A stretch of DNA of 36,992 nucleotides, taken from Pseudomonadota bacterium (GTDB lineage Bacteria > Myxococcota_A > Bradymonadia > Bradymonadales > GCA-2716585). Where the stretch lies: assembly GCA_005804885.1 (NCBI GenBank), contig SYOX01000203.1, forward strand, positions 1-36,992, read 5' to 3'. The notes beneath the pieces are model-generated. The model was not told the DNA's origin and ran no database searches. It saw only the letters and a list, made by a program, of their open reading frames with translations. The number at the start of each line of letters is the position of its first letter. The stretch's first letter is position 1. The position numbers and the translations under genes are program-made. This document shows positions 18,501 to 27,300 of this stretch, one piece after another.

Positions 18501-21500
18501 CAGCGAGCGGGAGCGCCTGGCGCCCTCCAACCTGAGCCTGGCGCTCTCGAACCCCGTCCCCGACGGCCGGGCTCGCCGCCGCAAGCTCAAGATCATCGAC
18601 GGCGCGCTGATCAACCAGTCCCAGATGGTCATCATCTTCGAGGAGCGCTTCGACTCCTTCCTCGGCGACGACACGGCCGGCTTCACCGCCCACGGCGTGA
18701 TGCGGCTGCGGCGGCGCGCCACCGATCTGGACGCCGCCGACGTCAACAACAACGAGATCGCGGACATCTACGAGGGCTCCGAGGCCCAGGACGATCGGAT
18801 CGAGCCCGAGGGCGTCCTGGCGCCGCAGTGCTCCGGCGACATCCTTGGGCGCGTGCTGGGCTCGAACACCAACATCACGCAGAGCAACCTGCCGGCGCTC
18901 GTGTCGACCCTGATCGACGGGGTGCCCAGCGGCATCACCGCCCAGGTGCTCAACAGCGACAGCGACGAGCAGGTCCACTTCTTCTGCGAGGAGACCGGGC
19001 TCTTCGACGGCGGCCCGGAGAACGGGACGCCGCCCTTCATCGCCGATCTCCTGCCCAACGACAACAGCTGCGGCTTCTCCAGCAACGGCACCTGCGAGGA
19101 CGGCGGCCCGGGCTCGGACTTCGGCGTCTGCGCGCTTGGGACGGACAGGTCCGACTGCGGCGACCGGACCGACGACGACCTCGACGTGCGCGTCGAGTGC
19201 CCGGTCGGCAGCCGCGTCGAGTTCTTCACGGTCTCCAGGCGGCGCATGAGCCAGTCCTCCATCGCCGAGCAGCCTTGTCAGCTCGAGGGCACCTGCCAGC
19301 AGACCCTCAACCTGTGGAAGCAGAGCGGCATCGTGGTCCAGCAGAACCCGCGCTACAAGTGCGCGGATCCCAACGCGATCTTCTGCGACGATCAGCGCCA
19401 GGACCTGCGCCGGGGCAAGGTCTTCTTCGCGGCCACCGAGTCGCGCGCCGTCTTCGTCCAGCTGCCCTCCTTGATCGACGAGGCCTTCCGCTACAAGACC
19501 CGCTTCGTGACCCGCCAGGGGCAGAACATCGGCTTCTCGCCCGACATCTGCGAGCCGGGCTCGGACGCGCGCCCCTACTGCTACGACCCCGCTCAGATCG
19601 AGGAGATCGAGGCGCGGATCGACTGCCTGCTCCACATCCACCAGGAGCGCTACGACGATCTGCGCGGCAGCCAGGCCCGCGACGCGGCCCGCCGTCAGCT
19701 CGACAGCTTCTTCAGGACCAGCTTCTCCCAGACCGAGGAGCGGCGCGACGATCTGTCGACGCCCATCGTCCACGACGGCTTCGAGCGCCAGCTGGCCCAA
19801 CTCCAGATCATGCTCGGCGACGAGTCCTTCACGCGGGCCTTCGCCAGCCGCTTTGATCTGGACGCCTCCAGCACGGCCTCCTTCGAGGGCGCGCTCTTTG
19901 AGCCTCGGGGGATCAACCTGTCGGGTGCTGCGGGCTTCGAGATGTTCTCGCTCTACCAGGCCGCCCAGACCTACCAGATGGTGCTGGACCGCTTCTACGG
20001 CCTGAGCCCCGTGATCTGGGAGGCGACCCGCTTCGGGGTCAGCGCCCGGAACTTCGTGACCGCCGACACGGTGCTGCGCTACCTGGACCGGGTCGTGCGC
20101 GCCTCGACCCAGAAGGCCAGGACGTGGGGCGAGATCGCCAAGCGCTATCAGGCGCTGGGCCGGCCCGATCTGGCCCGCAGCGTGGCCGAGCGGGCCTACA
20201 CGGCCACCTACCTCGAGTCCGTCGTGATGAGCCGGATGATGTTCCAGATCCTCGAAGGGTCCACCCTGGCCGAGAACAGAGGGCAGATCGAGCGGGCCAT
20301 CGAAGACTCACAGCTGCGCTACAAGGTGGCGCTGGTCGACATGCAGAACGCGCACTCGTCGATCTCGGACAACTTGACCAACTTCGGCTTCGAGCCGGAC
20401 TTCGTGCCCTTCCCGGCCCTGGACGCGGCCGACTTCCGCCAGTCCAACGCCTTCGAGGTGCTGCTCTTGCGCGCCCGCAACAAGCTCCAGTTCGCCCGCG
20501 AGCGGGAGGATGTGGCCCTGAACCAGAGCCGCGACTTCGAACTGAACCAGGCCCAGTTCCAGTCCGAGCTGACCCAGGTGCGCAACAACTTCGAAAACCA
20601 GCTCGCCGATCTGTGCGGCACCTTCGTCGTCGGCGGGGAGGACGCGGACCCCAACAACGATCAGGTGCTGCCGGCGATCAAGAAGTACGCCCACCTCAAC
20701 GATCAGGCCACGCTCTTCTCCGATCCGTGTGGTCAGTCCGGCAACGGGCAGATCTTCCAGACCAGGGCCGCGCTGGAGGACACGGCGCTGGACGCTCGCG
20801 TCCTCCAGGTCCAGGTCGAGAACGTGCTCGAAGAGGTCGAGATCGAGCGCGAGCGGGTCAGCGCCCAGTGCGGCGAGATCCTCGAGGCGGCCGATTTCCT
20901 CTACGGCAAGTGCGAGCGCTCTCGCTTCAACGCCATCCTCGACGACATCAACCCCTTCGAAGATCCCGACCGCTCAGGCTGCCTCCAGGTGCAGATCAAC
21001 GACCTCCAGTCCGACATCCGCGGCGGGCAGTTCGTCATCAACCGGCTCCAGCAGACCCAGGCCGTCTTGAGCACCAGCGTCAGCCTGACCAAGTGCTCCG
21101 TCGGCACCAGCACGGACTGCCCCACGGCGGTCGCCAGCCTCGCCACCTTCGTCGTCGGGACCGCCCTGACGGAGGTCGGCATCTCGGCCACCGAGATCGC
21201 CATCAACGCCAAGGAGGGCCAGATCGCCGAGCTGGAGCGCTTCAAGATGAAGTGGCAGACCCGCAATGAGTGCGATCTGGCCAAGGTCGAGTCCGCAGCC
21301 CGCGTCCGCAACACCCTCCTGCGCCTGCGCGAGCTGGATCTGGAGTCGCTGCGCCTGGAGCACCGCACGAGGCTGGCCCTGAGCGAGGTCCAGCGCCTGA
21401 GCAACCAGGCCCGCCGGCTCGAAGCCCAGCAGATCGAAGCCGAGCAGCTCTCCATCAACGTCCAGGTCGCCCACAGCAACCCCAACGTCCGAATCTTCAA

Positions 21501-22275
21501 GAACGACGCGATCATCAACGCCGAGATCGCCTTCGATGACGCCATCCGCGAGGTCTACAAGCTCACCAAGGTCTTCGAGTATTACACCTCCCAGTCCTAC
21601 GCCAACAAGAACGACCTCTTCCTCATCCGGATGGTGTCGCGCGGCGACAAGAACCTGGAGAACTACGTCAACGAGCTTGAGAACACCTTCTTCGACTTCG
21701 AAGAGTTCTTCGGCATCCCCTCCAACCGCGTCCACATCGTCTCCCTCAAGAACGACATCCTCGCCGTCCCCTTCTCCGACGAGCAGGGCCGCTCCCTGAG
21801 CGACTCCCAGCGCACCTCGATGATGCGCCAGCGCCTGACCGATCCCGGCCTGCTCGACAGCGCCGGCTCCATCGCGCTGCCCTTCTCCACCCACTTCGAA
21901 CAGCTCTCTCCCCTGACCCGGAACCACAAGATCCTCTACGTCGAGGCCGACATCTACGGCAGCGACACCGGCGACCTCATCGGCCGCGTCTACCTGCGAC
22001 AGAAGGGCACCGGCGTCATCAAGGGCGTCAACGACGACCGACAGTTCTTCCGCTTCGACGAGCGCACCAGCGTCATCAACGCCATCTTCGGCGGCGTGCG
22101 CTTCTTCGAGAGCACCATCTACCAGAACGGCCGCCTCCGAGATCGACCCTTCGTCAACACCCAGTGGGAGCTGGTCATCAACCAGCGCGACGAGTCCGTC
22201 AACCAGGACATCAACCTCAACGCGCTGACCGACGTGCGCGTCAACATCTACTACACCGACTTCACCATCTTCTAA
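15580..22275 (+). CDS. Giant Cys-rich lipoprotein with Tc-toxin TcA-like C-terminal region
   Basis: The product has 2231 residues. The N-terminus MRKYNMLRLNW leads to a lipobox LAAC (Cys28, Gly at +2), implying outer-membrane lipidation. A Pro/Glu linker is followed by about 500 residues of GCxCxxGxxCxxGLxCxxGxC modules, an Ig-like stretch (about 540-580) and a large middle region with another Cys module (NGTCEDGGPG, CALGTDRSDCG). From about 1465 it is mainly helical. A long helix leads to a hydrophobic hairpin (about 1827-1881, FVVGTALTEVGISATEIAIN) and a second long charged helix (about 1884-1980). The beta-rich end (about 2051-2231) contains FVNTQWELVI and DVRVNIYYT. This order resembles the TcA pore helices, hydrophobic tip and C-terminal TcB-binding domain. 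The similarity is inferred by eye. The GGTGGAG site 7 bases before ATG 15580 supports this start (ATG 15595 is also possible). The following genes encode TcB-TcC-like proteins. Confidence 0.8.
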   Translation: MRKYNMLRLNWGGAFGAIMVAAMSLAACGDGGTATPTPAPEPEPEAEGGCTPGFLGCECIDGTACFPGSNWVCLDGACREPVCEQGTEGCVCFANNTCDIDAEGEPMLCDGGLCKLRGCDPGTVGCECLEGRACGQGLACQFEAGRDICAPDGCEPGAQGCPCGQGRVCDPGLACAQGACVASSCRPGSEDCFCRSDLGCDEGLACGEDERCLSIPCTPGSTGCQCNEGGCAAPDALCRGGACERVDCPSGAEGCACINGTRCVVDGFGEQLFCEAGVCRGLSCAPGDVGCGCVGGVRCDEGGACVDGVCRVADCAAGTLHCGCAGGLCESGLRCREDDVCVDGAGFINNPCAQGRTCERGSRCTEADVCRRCTLGVPGCGCDDGGNCLVGAVCLAGTCVAEADVPPQRPEGTPRCYTHCAEGAEINGQYVECGPDGLMEACLGGRQCREGSCVFSDDEVVTCGSELDCPHWQTCIEGLCMSECKDIEDCSPGKQCHDHICRVPCEGEGVACPRGQHCATTDGESGFCLPNHPAEGEEIRRVPGGFAVSATSLEFSNTQVTQRFAIFNDSPSFQNFRLVRRRHLLQFADGTSDRATRAADGRIECVPGVDEGCVCDQDNRNCACQGPGCVCTQGSDCEGGFQCHLGACRPASCTAGTCPLFWMRIGQGRDEPVADEEIEVGVVSGGTVEVTLTDAASMNGVRYQATLDIVNPRLGTQSVDIVYNEVPEGQWAGEMVYLADFNDKGLEPWRVNQQTRNTVEHEPPLANALLRLWVAFRNGRISHDEMEAILTSIQSGSWKFPNVVQGCRSQNGACYPYDIGTLGLETLTSDLAQFPVPSGVVELPFGMNLRSPDSEGDPGLMVGRIASDKALHYAGSPSVSLRFLTSPQSCDMEAFGTCVAWIEDFEADILVGGRYLTTPDDTSCAAERDTTYAHVREPWLVPGFLARTELDVNTGQRYRYECRDSRLPFSSPDASERERLAPSNLSLALSNPVPDGRARRRKLKIIDGALINQSQMVIIFEERFDSFLGDDTAGFTAHGVMRLRRRATDLDAADVNNNEIADIYEGSEAQDDRIEPEGVLAPQCSGDILGRVLGSNTNITQSNLPALVSTLIDGVPSGITAQVLNSDSDEQVHFFCEETGLFDGGPENGTPPFIADLLPNDNSCGFSSNGTCEDGGPGSDFGVCALGTDRSDCGDRTDDDLDVRVECPVGSRVEFFTVSRRRMSQSSIAEQPCQLEGTCQQTLNLWKQSGIVVQQNPRYKCADPNAIFCDDQRQDLRRGKVFFAATESRAVFVQLPSLIDEAFRYKTRFVTRQGQNIGFSPDICEPGSDARPYCYDPAQIEEIEARIDCLLHIHQERYDDLRGSQARDAARRQLDSFFRTSFSQTEERRDDLSTPIVHDGFERQLAQLQIMLGDESFTRAFASRFDLDASSTASFEGALFEPRGINLSGAAGFEMFSLYQAAQTYQMVLDRFYGLSPVIWEATRFGVSARNFVTADTVLRYLDRVVRASTQKARTWGEIAKRYQALGRPDLARSVAERAYTATYLESVVMSRMMFQILEGSTLAENRGQIERAIEDSQLRYKVALVDMQNAHSSISDNLTNFGFEPDFVPFPALDAADFRQSNAFEVLLLRARNKLQFAREREDVALNQSRDFELNQAQFQSELTQVRNNFENQLADLCGTFVVGGEDADPNNDQVLPAIKKYAHLNDQATLFSDPCGQSGNGQIFQTRAALEDTALDARVLQVQVENVLEEVEIERERVSAQCGEILEAADFLYGKCERSRFNAILDDINPFEDPDRSGCLQVQINDLQSDIRGGQFVINRLQQTQAVLSTSVSLTKCSVGTSTDCPTAVASLATFVVGTALTEVGISATEIAINAKEGQIAELERFKMKWQTRNECDLAKVESAARVRNTLLRLRELDLESLRLEHRTRLALSEVQRLSNQARRLEAQQIEAEQLSINVQVAHSNPNVRIFKNDAIINAEIAFDDAIREVYKLTKVFEYYTSQSYANKNDLFLIRMVSRGDKNLENYVNELENTFFDFEEFFGIPSNRVHIVSLKNDILAVPFSDEQGRSLSDSQRTSMMRQRLTDPGLLDSAGSIALPFSTHFEQLSPLTRNHKILYVEADIYGSDTGDLIGRVYLRQKGTGVIKGVNDDRQFFRFDERTSVINAIFGGVRFFESTIYQNGRLRDRPFVNTQWELVINQRDESVNQDINLNALTDVRVNIYYTDFTIF

Positions 22276-22290
22276 GCCAGGAGAAACGCC

Positions 22291-23586
22291 ATGAACCTGT
22301 CCTCGCCCCACACTCGGATCGCCGCCGCCGCCGGAGGCTTGAGCCTGGGCCTCATCCTGGCGCTCGCCTTCGGGGTCTTCGCCGAAGACTCCGAGCTGGA
22401 CGCCGACCCCCGCGTCATCCCCTACAACGGGGTGCTGGAGTTCGACGGCCAGCCCTTCACCGGTCAGGCCGACTTCCGCTTCGAACTGACCGACGACGAG
22501 AACTGCGACGTCGCCGAAGACCATGAGCAGGTCGATGTCTTCGGCGGCCGCTTCGCCGTCAACCTCGGCACCGTCCTGGGCGACGTGCCCGAATGCGTCT
22601 TTGACGCCGACCGCGTCTTCCTCTCCATCGCCGTCCGGCCGGCCGAATCCGTCGATCCTCACACGACCCTGAGCGGCCGCCAGCGCATCAACCCCGTCCC
22701 CTTCGCCTACTGGGCCGCCGAAGGCAGCGACTTCAGGGTCGACGGCGATGCCAACATCCTCGGCAGCGCCAACATCAGCGGCAGCGCCAATATCGGCGGC
22801 AACATCGCGCTTATCGGCAACATCGCGACCCCCGGCGCCAACGCCGTCGCCATCAACGATGACCTGACGGTCACCGGCGCGATCTCGGATCCAGACTCGG
22901 ATTTGACCATCAACGATGGCCTCGTCGTCACGGGCAGCGTCTCGGACAGCAACTCGAACTTCACCATCAACGATGGCCTCGACATCACCGGTGATATTCA
23001 GGACACCAACAGCAGCGTGATCATCAACGATAGCCTGGACCTCCGGGGTGGCGTGTCCAACGCCACCGGCGACTTCACCGTCAACGACAACCTCGACATC
23101 ACCGGCGACATCCAGGATACCGACGGCAGCGTGATCATCGACGATAGCCTTGATCTCCGGGGTGGCGTGTCCAACGCCACCGGCGACTTCACCGTCAACG
23201 ACAACCTCGACATCAGCGGCGACATCCAGGACTTCAACAGCGACCTGACCATCGACGATGGCCTCGTCGTCACCAACGCCGCTGACCTCCGGGGTGGCGT
23301 GTCCAACTCCACCGGCGACGTCGTCGTCAACGATAACCTCACGGTCAACGGGAAGCTCCTGAAAAGGGTCCTCTTCACACAGCCGGGAGATGCAAACGCG
23401 GCCATCCAGGTCAACGGCGCCAACATCCTCACCAGCCAGGCCATCTGCTTCATCGTGAAGATGGACGGCTTCAACGAGCTCGAAGATCGATGCCAGCTCG
23501 GCTTCGGAGGCACCGGAGCGGCGGAGCACTGGACCTACAACGCCCGTGAGGCGGACTGCTCCATCATGTGCTGGAAGTGGAACTAG
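22291..23586 (+). CDS. Secreted beta-solenoid protein, possible fibre or adhesin
   Basis: The product has 431 residues. It has a Sec signal peptide (cut near VFA-ED, about residue 31) and an N-terminal beta domain (about 40-145, YNGVLEFDGQPFTGQADFRF, ending RINPVPFAYWAAEG). A repetitive solenoid follows (about 150-355), built from short strands such as LTINDGLVVTGSV and VIINDSLDLRGGVSNATGDF. The C-terminal domain of about 80 residues contains four Cys (CFIV, RCQL, DCSI, MCWK). The architecture recalls phage tail fibres and trimeric adhesins: attachment domain, stalk, compact tip. It could be a receptor-binding or structural part, but I do not recognise a named family. An excellent AGGAGA site lies 6 bases before the ATG. 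It starts 15 bp after the TcA-like gene, so it is very likely in the same transcript. Confidence 0.85.
   Translation: MNLSSPHTRIAAAAGGLSLGLILALAFGVFAEDSELDADPRVIPYNGVLEFDGQPFTGQADFRFELTDDENCDVAEDHEQVDVFGGRFAVNLGTVLGDVPECVFDADRVFLSIAVRPAESVDPHTTLSGRQRINPVPFAYWAAEGSDFRVDGDANILGSANISGSANIGGNIALIGNIATPGANAVAINDDLTVTGAISDPDSDLTINDGLVVTGSVSDSNSNFTINDGLDITGDIQDTNSSVIINDSLDLRGGVSNATGDFTVNDNLDITGDIQDTDGSVIIDDSLDLRGGVSNATGDFTVNDNLDISGDIQDFNSDLTIDDGLVVTNAADLRGGVSNSTGDVVVNDNLTVNGKLLKRVLFTQPGDANAAIQVNGANILTSQAICFIVKMDGFNELEDRCQLGFGGTGAAEHWTYNAREADCSIMCWKWN
23018..23340 (+). repeat. In-frame 114-bp repeats of the beta-solenoid
   Basis: Two adjacent copies begin at about 23041 and 23155 (CTCCGGGGTGGCGTGTCCAA), exactly 114 bp or 38 residues apart, and are almost identical for about 60 bases. 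A diverged third copy begins at 23287. They encode LRGGVSNATGDFTVNDNL. The near identity at DNA level shows recent duplication of solenoid turns. Confidence 0.85.
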
Positions 23587-23638
23587 GCTCTACTTCGATG
23601 GCCTCCCCCTGAGTCTTCACACTTCAAGGAGCAACCGA

Positions 23639-24232
23639 ATGATCTCCTGCACCCTCAAGAGAGCCGCGCTCGCCACCCTGATCCTCGGAGCGCTCGCCGC
23701 GTGCTCCGATCCGCCCGAGAAGCAGGCGCCCGCAGGCTGCGATCCTGGCGCCCTGGGCTGTCCTTGCAAGCCTGACAACACCTGCGGCGAGGGCCTCGTC
23801 TGCATCAACGCGCTGTGCATCCCCGATGAGGGTGAGCCGGAGGCCGACCCCAACCCGGAGGCTGATCCCAACCCCGAGCCAGAAGCCGAGCCGGAGCCGG
23901 AGGCTGAGCCCGAGCCGGTCGTGGGCCTCGGCCTCGCGATCGACCAGGGCGCGGCCAGAGCCTGCGAGGTCGTCCTGCTCGATGCAGGCCAGAAGGTCAA
24001 GGACGTGACCTTCTCCGAGGCCCTCCAGGGGCGCTTCTTGCGGCGCGGCGAGCGCGTCGCCATCGCCTTCATCGCCGATGGCGACGCCCCCATCGCCGAC
24101 AACTCCGTCGGCCTCGTCCTGGAGAGCGCGGGCGTGGACGTCACCGGCGTGTCGGTGAGCTCTGGTCGCTGCGCCGACAACGAAGGGCGCTTCCTGGAGG
24201 CCACCTCCGTTTCTATTCGAGATCTTCGCTGA
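23639..24232 (+). CDS. Small Cys-module lipoprotein
   Basis: The product has 197 residues. The signal MISCTLKRAALATLILGALA leads to lipobox LAAC (Cys22, Ser at +2), predicting an outer-membrane lipoprotein. One Cys module (CDPGALGCPCKPDNTCGEGL then VCINALC, about 33-62) is of the same type as in the two large lipoproteins upstream. It is followed by a Glu/Pro/Asp linker (about 64-96) and a compact domain (about 98-197, AIDQGAARACEVVLLDAGQK to SGRCADNEGRF) with two Cys. I recognise no function for that domain; its strand pattern could be an Ig-like or cohesin-like fold, but that is a guess. An AGGAG site lies 7 bases upstream of ATG 23639. Its position between the solenoid gene and the TcB-TcC genes suggests an anchor or adaptor role. 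Confidence 0.82.
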   Translation: MISCTLKRAALATLILGALAACSDPPEKQAPAGCDPGALGCPCKPDNTCGEGLVCINALCIPDEGEPEADPNPEADPNPEPEAEPEPEAEPEPVVGLGLAIDQGAARACEVVLLDAGQKVKDVTFSEALQGRFLRRGERVAIAFIADGDAPIADNSVGLVLESAGVDVTGVSVSSGRCADNEGRFLEATSVSIRDLR

Positions 24233-24294
24233 GCGACGGACATCGACGACTCTGAGCTGCGCTGTGCGACGGACATCGAAAACTCTGATCTGCG
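24233..24294 (+). repeat. Two-copy 33-bp-period direct repeat before the first TcB-TcC-like gene
   Basis: Copies at 24233-24261 and 24266-24294 match at 26 of 29 bases (GCGACGGACATCGA then ACTCTGAGCTGCG). They fill the 78-bp gap between two co-directional genes. They may be a regulator-binding site, a processing site or a remnant of duplication. Confidence 0.6.
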
Positions 24295-24310
24295 GCGACA
24301 AGGTGACCTT

Positions 24311-27300
24311 GTGGCGCAAAGCCATGGAAGCGTGGTGAACCTTCGATTGACAGACAAGCTCCGCCCAGCCCTGAGGCTGGCCGTCATCCTGGCGGTGGCG
24401 TGGCCGCTGGCCGCGCAGGCTCAGACGGGGGTGTCGGAGGACAGAGTGAGCCTGCCCGAAGGCCCGGGCTCGCTGGAGGGCGTGGGCGAGAACGTGGACA
24501 TCAACACGAACATGGGCGCGATGTCCCACTCGGTCAAGATCGTCGTGCCGCAGGGCTTCGGCGCGGTGACGCCGAGCCTGGGGCTGAGCTACTCGTCGGG
24601 GGGAGGGGAGTCGGTGCTTGGGGTGGGCTGGTCGATGCCGATGCCCTCGATCGAGCGGATGACCTTCAAGCGCCTGCCCTTGTATCAATCTGACGACGAC
24701 TTCTGCGTCGACGGCAGCGCCCAGCTCATCCGGCTTCCCGGCACCAACCCGCCGGTCTATCGAAGCCGCTTCGAGGGTGGCTTCGCGCGATACACCTGGC
24801 TCCAGGAGGGCGACGGGAGCCAGGGATACTGGATGGCCGAATACCCCGACGGCACCCGCGCCTTCTTCGGCGCCGACGCCCAGGGCAACCTCGTCGCTGA
24901 GGCGCGGGTCTCCGGGGCGGAGGGGACCTTCAAGTACATGATGGTCGAGAAGGTCGACGTCTTCGGCCACAAGGAGGTCTGGAGCTATCGCAAGTTCGGC
25001 AACTTCAGCCTGCCGACCCGGGTCAGCTACGTCTTCGTCGACGGCCAGCCCACCTATGAGGTCGAGCTCGCCTACGAGGAGCGCCGCGATCTGAGCGGGC
25101 CGGCCTTCATCTCGGACGCGGCGCCGGGCTTTGAGCTGTTGTTGACCCAGCGGCTGGCCCGAATCGACGTCAAGAGCCGAGGTCAGGTCATTCGCAGCTA
25201 TGTGATGGGCTACGAGCCCTACGCCTCATCGGGCGGCTTCACGCGCCTGACCCGCGTCCAGACCCTCGGCGCTCAAGGCGGCAACTACCCGATTCGATTC
25301 GACTTTCAATACTCACAGGCGCTCGGAGGGGCTTGCCAGGGCGAAGACTGCGCGCGGCCCTTCATGATGGACATGGGGACGCTGGGGGTGAACCTGTCGG
25401 CGGGCAGGGCGACCCTGGTGGACATCAACGGCGACGCCTTGCCGGACATCATCGACGCCAGCCAGGACGGCCCCCATCGCTTCTTCATCAACCAGGCCCA
25501 GACCGACGGCTCGGCGCGCTTCGAGCCCGTGGCGCGAGACAGCGCCGTCGGGACCAGGGCCAGCCACCCGTTGGGGCAGGCCACCGTCCAGACGCTGGAC
25601 GTCAACGGGGACGGCTTCTCGGACTTGATCAACGCGGGCACCGGTCAGGTGCTCATCAACCGGGGTCTGGGTGACTGGGACGCCTCATCGTCAGAGCTTG
25701 AGTCCAACAACATCGCCGCGGCCCTCAACGAGGACTTCGACGCGGACGAGGGGGGGCTTCAAGCGCTGCGCTTCATCGACTTCAACAACGACAAGAACAT
25801 CGACCTGATGCGGGCCACGCGGGCCGAGACGCTCTTCTTCGAGAACCGGGGCGTCGATGGCTTCGAGGTGATCGAGGGGGCCACGAACCTCAACGTGGGC
25901 TTCGAGGAGGACAACCTTCAGCTGGCCGACATGAACGGGGACGGGATGCTGGACGTGGTCAAGGTGCAGCTCGGGGGGCTGGAGTATCGACTCAACCTGG
26001 GCTGGGGCAAGTGGGGCAGGGCGGCGGTCATCACGGGGCTGCCGATCGGAGAGGGGCAGATCGAGCGGGCGGAGCTTGAGGACATCAACGGGGACGCGCT
26101 GGCCGACCTTGTGGTGCTCCAGGGCGCCACCGTGACCTACGCGCTCAACAACAACTCGACCTCCTTCGACGAGGCCATCGTGCTGAGCAGCGAGGGCGTG
26201 GTGGGCGAGATCCCGCTGCTGGACCCGACGGTGACGGTGCTCTTCGCGGACATGAACGCCAACGGCTCCTCGGACATCGTGTGGATATCGGCCCAGGGGC
26301 ACGTGGAGGTGCTGGACCTCTTCCCGGTGCGGCCCAACCTGATGACGCGGATCACCAACGCGATAGGCTCGGTGACGGACATCACCTACACGACGGCGGC
26401 CGTCGAGATGGCCCGCGACGGCGGCGTCGGGGCCTGGCGCTTCAAGATCCCCTCGCCGATGAACGTCGTCAAGCGGCTGGACAAGTTCGACCTGTTGACA
26501 GATCTGCATGAGATCACTGAGTATTTCTATCACGATGGCTTTTATGATGGCGGCGAGAAGCAGTTTCGCGGCTTTGAGCGCGTAGAGACGCGGCTTGTGG
26601 GAGACGAGACGATCGAGGCGGGGCTCTTGCGGGAGGTTTACGACGTCGGGGCGGGGGACACCTATCGCAACGGGCTGCTGCTGAGCAGTTCGACGGCCAG
26701 CGACGGGCGAGAGCTCTCCGAGGTGGTCAACACCTTCCAGGAGTGCCCGGTGGCGGAGTTGACCCAGGGGCTGGCCTTCCCCATCAAGCACATCTGTCAG
26801 AGGGCCAGCGAGACGGTCATCAAGGAAGGGCAGGACGAGGACCAATGGGTCAGGACGCGCTCGGAGTCGGAGTTTGACGGTTACGGCAACGTGACCCAGT
26901 CCGTCGAGCACGGCGTGGTCAGCGTCGGGGGCCAGGGCTGTGAGCCCTGCGGGGCCAGGAGCCCGGAGCAGTTCGGGGCGCCTTGCGGGCCGCAGTGCCT
27001 CGGGGACGAGATGTTCGAGCAGACCGAGTTCGTGTCGACCTCGAACACGAACAACCGCTGGATCACGGGGGCGGCCTTCAGGTCGCGCAGCTTCGGGCGA
27101 GAGGGCAGCGCGCTGGTGAGCGAGTCGCTGGTGTATTACGACGGGCCGGACTTCGTGGGCTTGCCGTTGGGCCAACTCGACCAGGGCAAGGTGAGCCGGA
27201 GCACGCAGAAGGTCAGGGTGGGCTCGGGCGAGGTCATCGAGGCCTCTCGCAGCAAGTTCAACGCCGACGGGCAGGTGGTGGAGGTGCTCGACCCGCTGGG

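Noticed and set aside
12192..19800. Two long minus-strand open frames opposite the large lipoprotein genes
   Set aside because: They are high-G+C mirror frames, Ala/Arg/Leu-rich without family motifs. The plus strand has lipoboxes, good ribosome sites and patterned cysteines.
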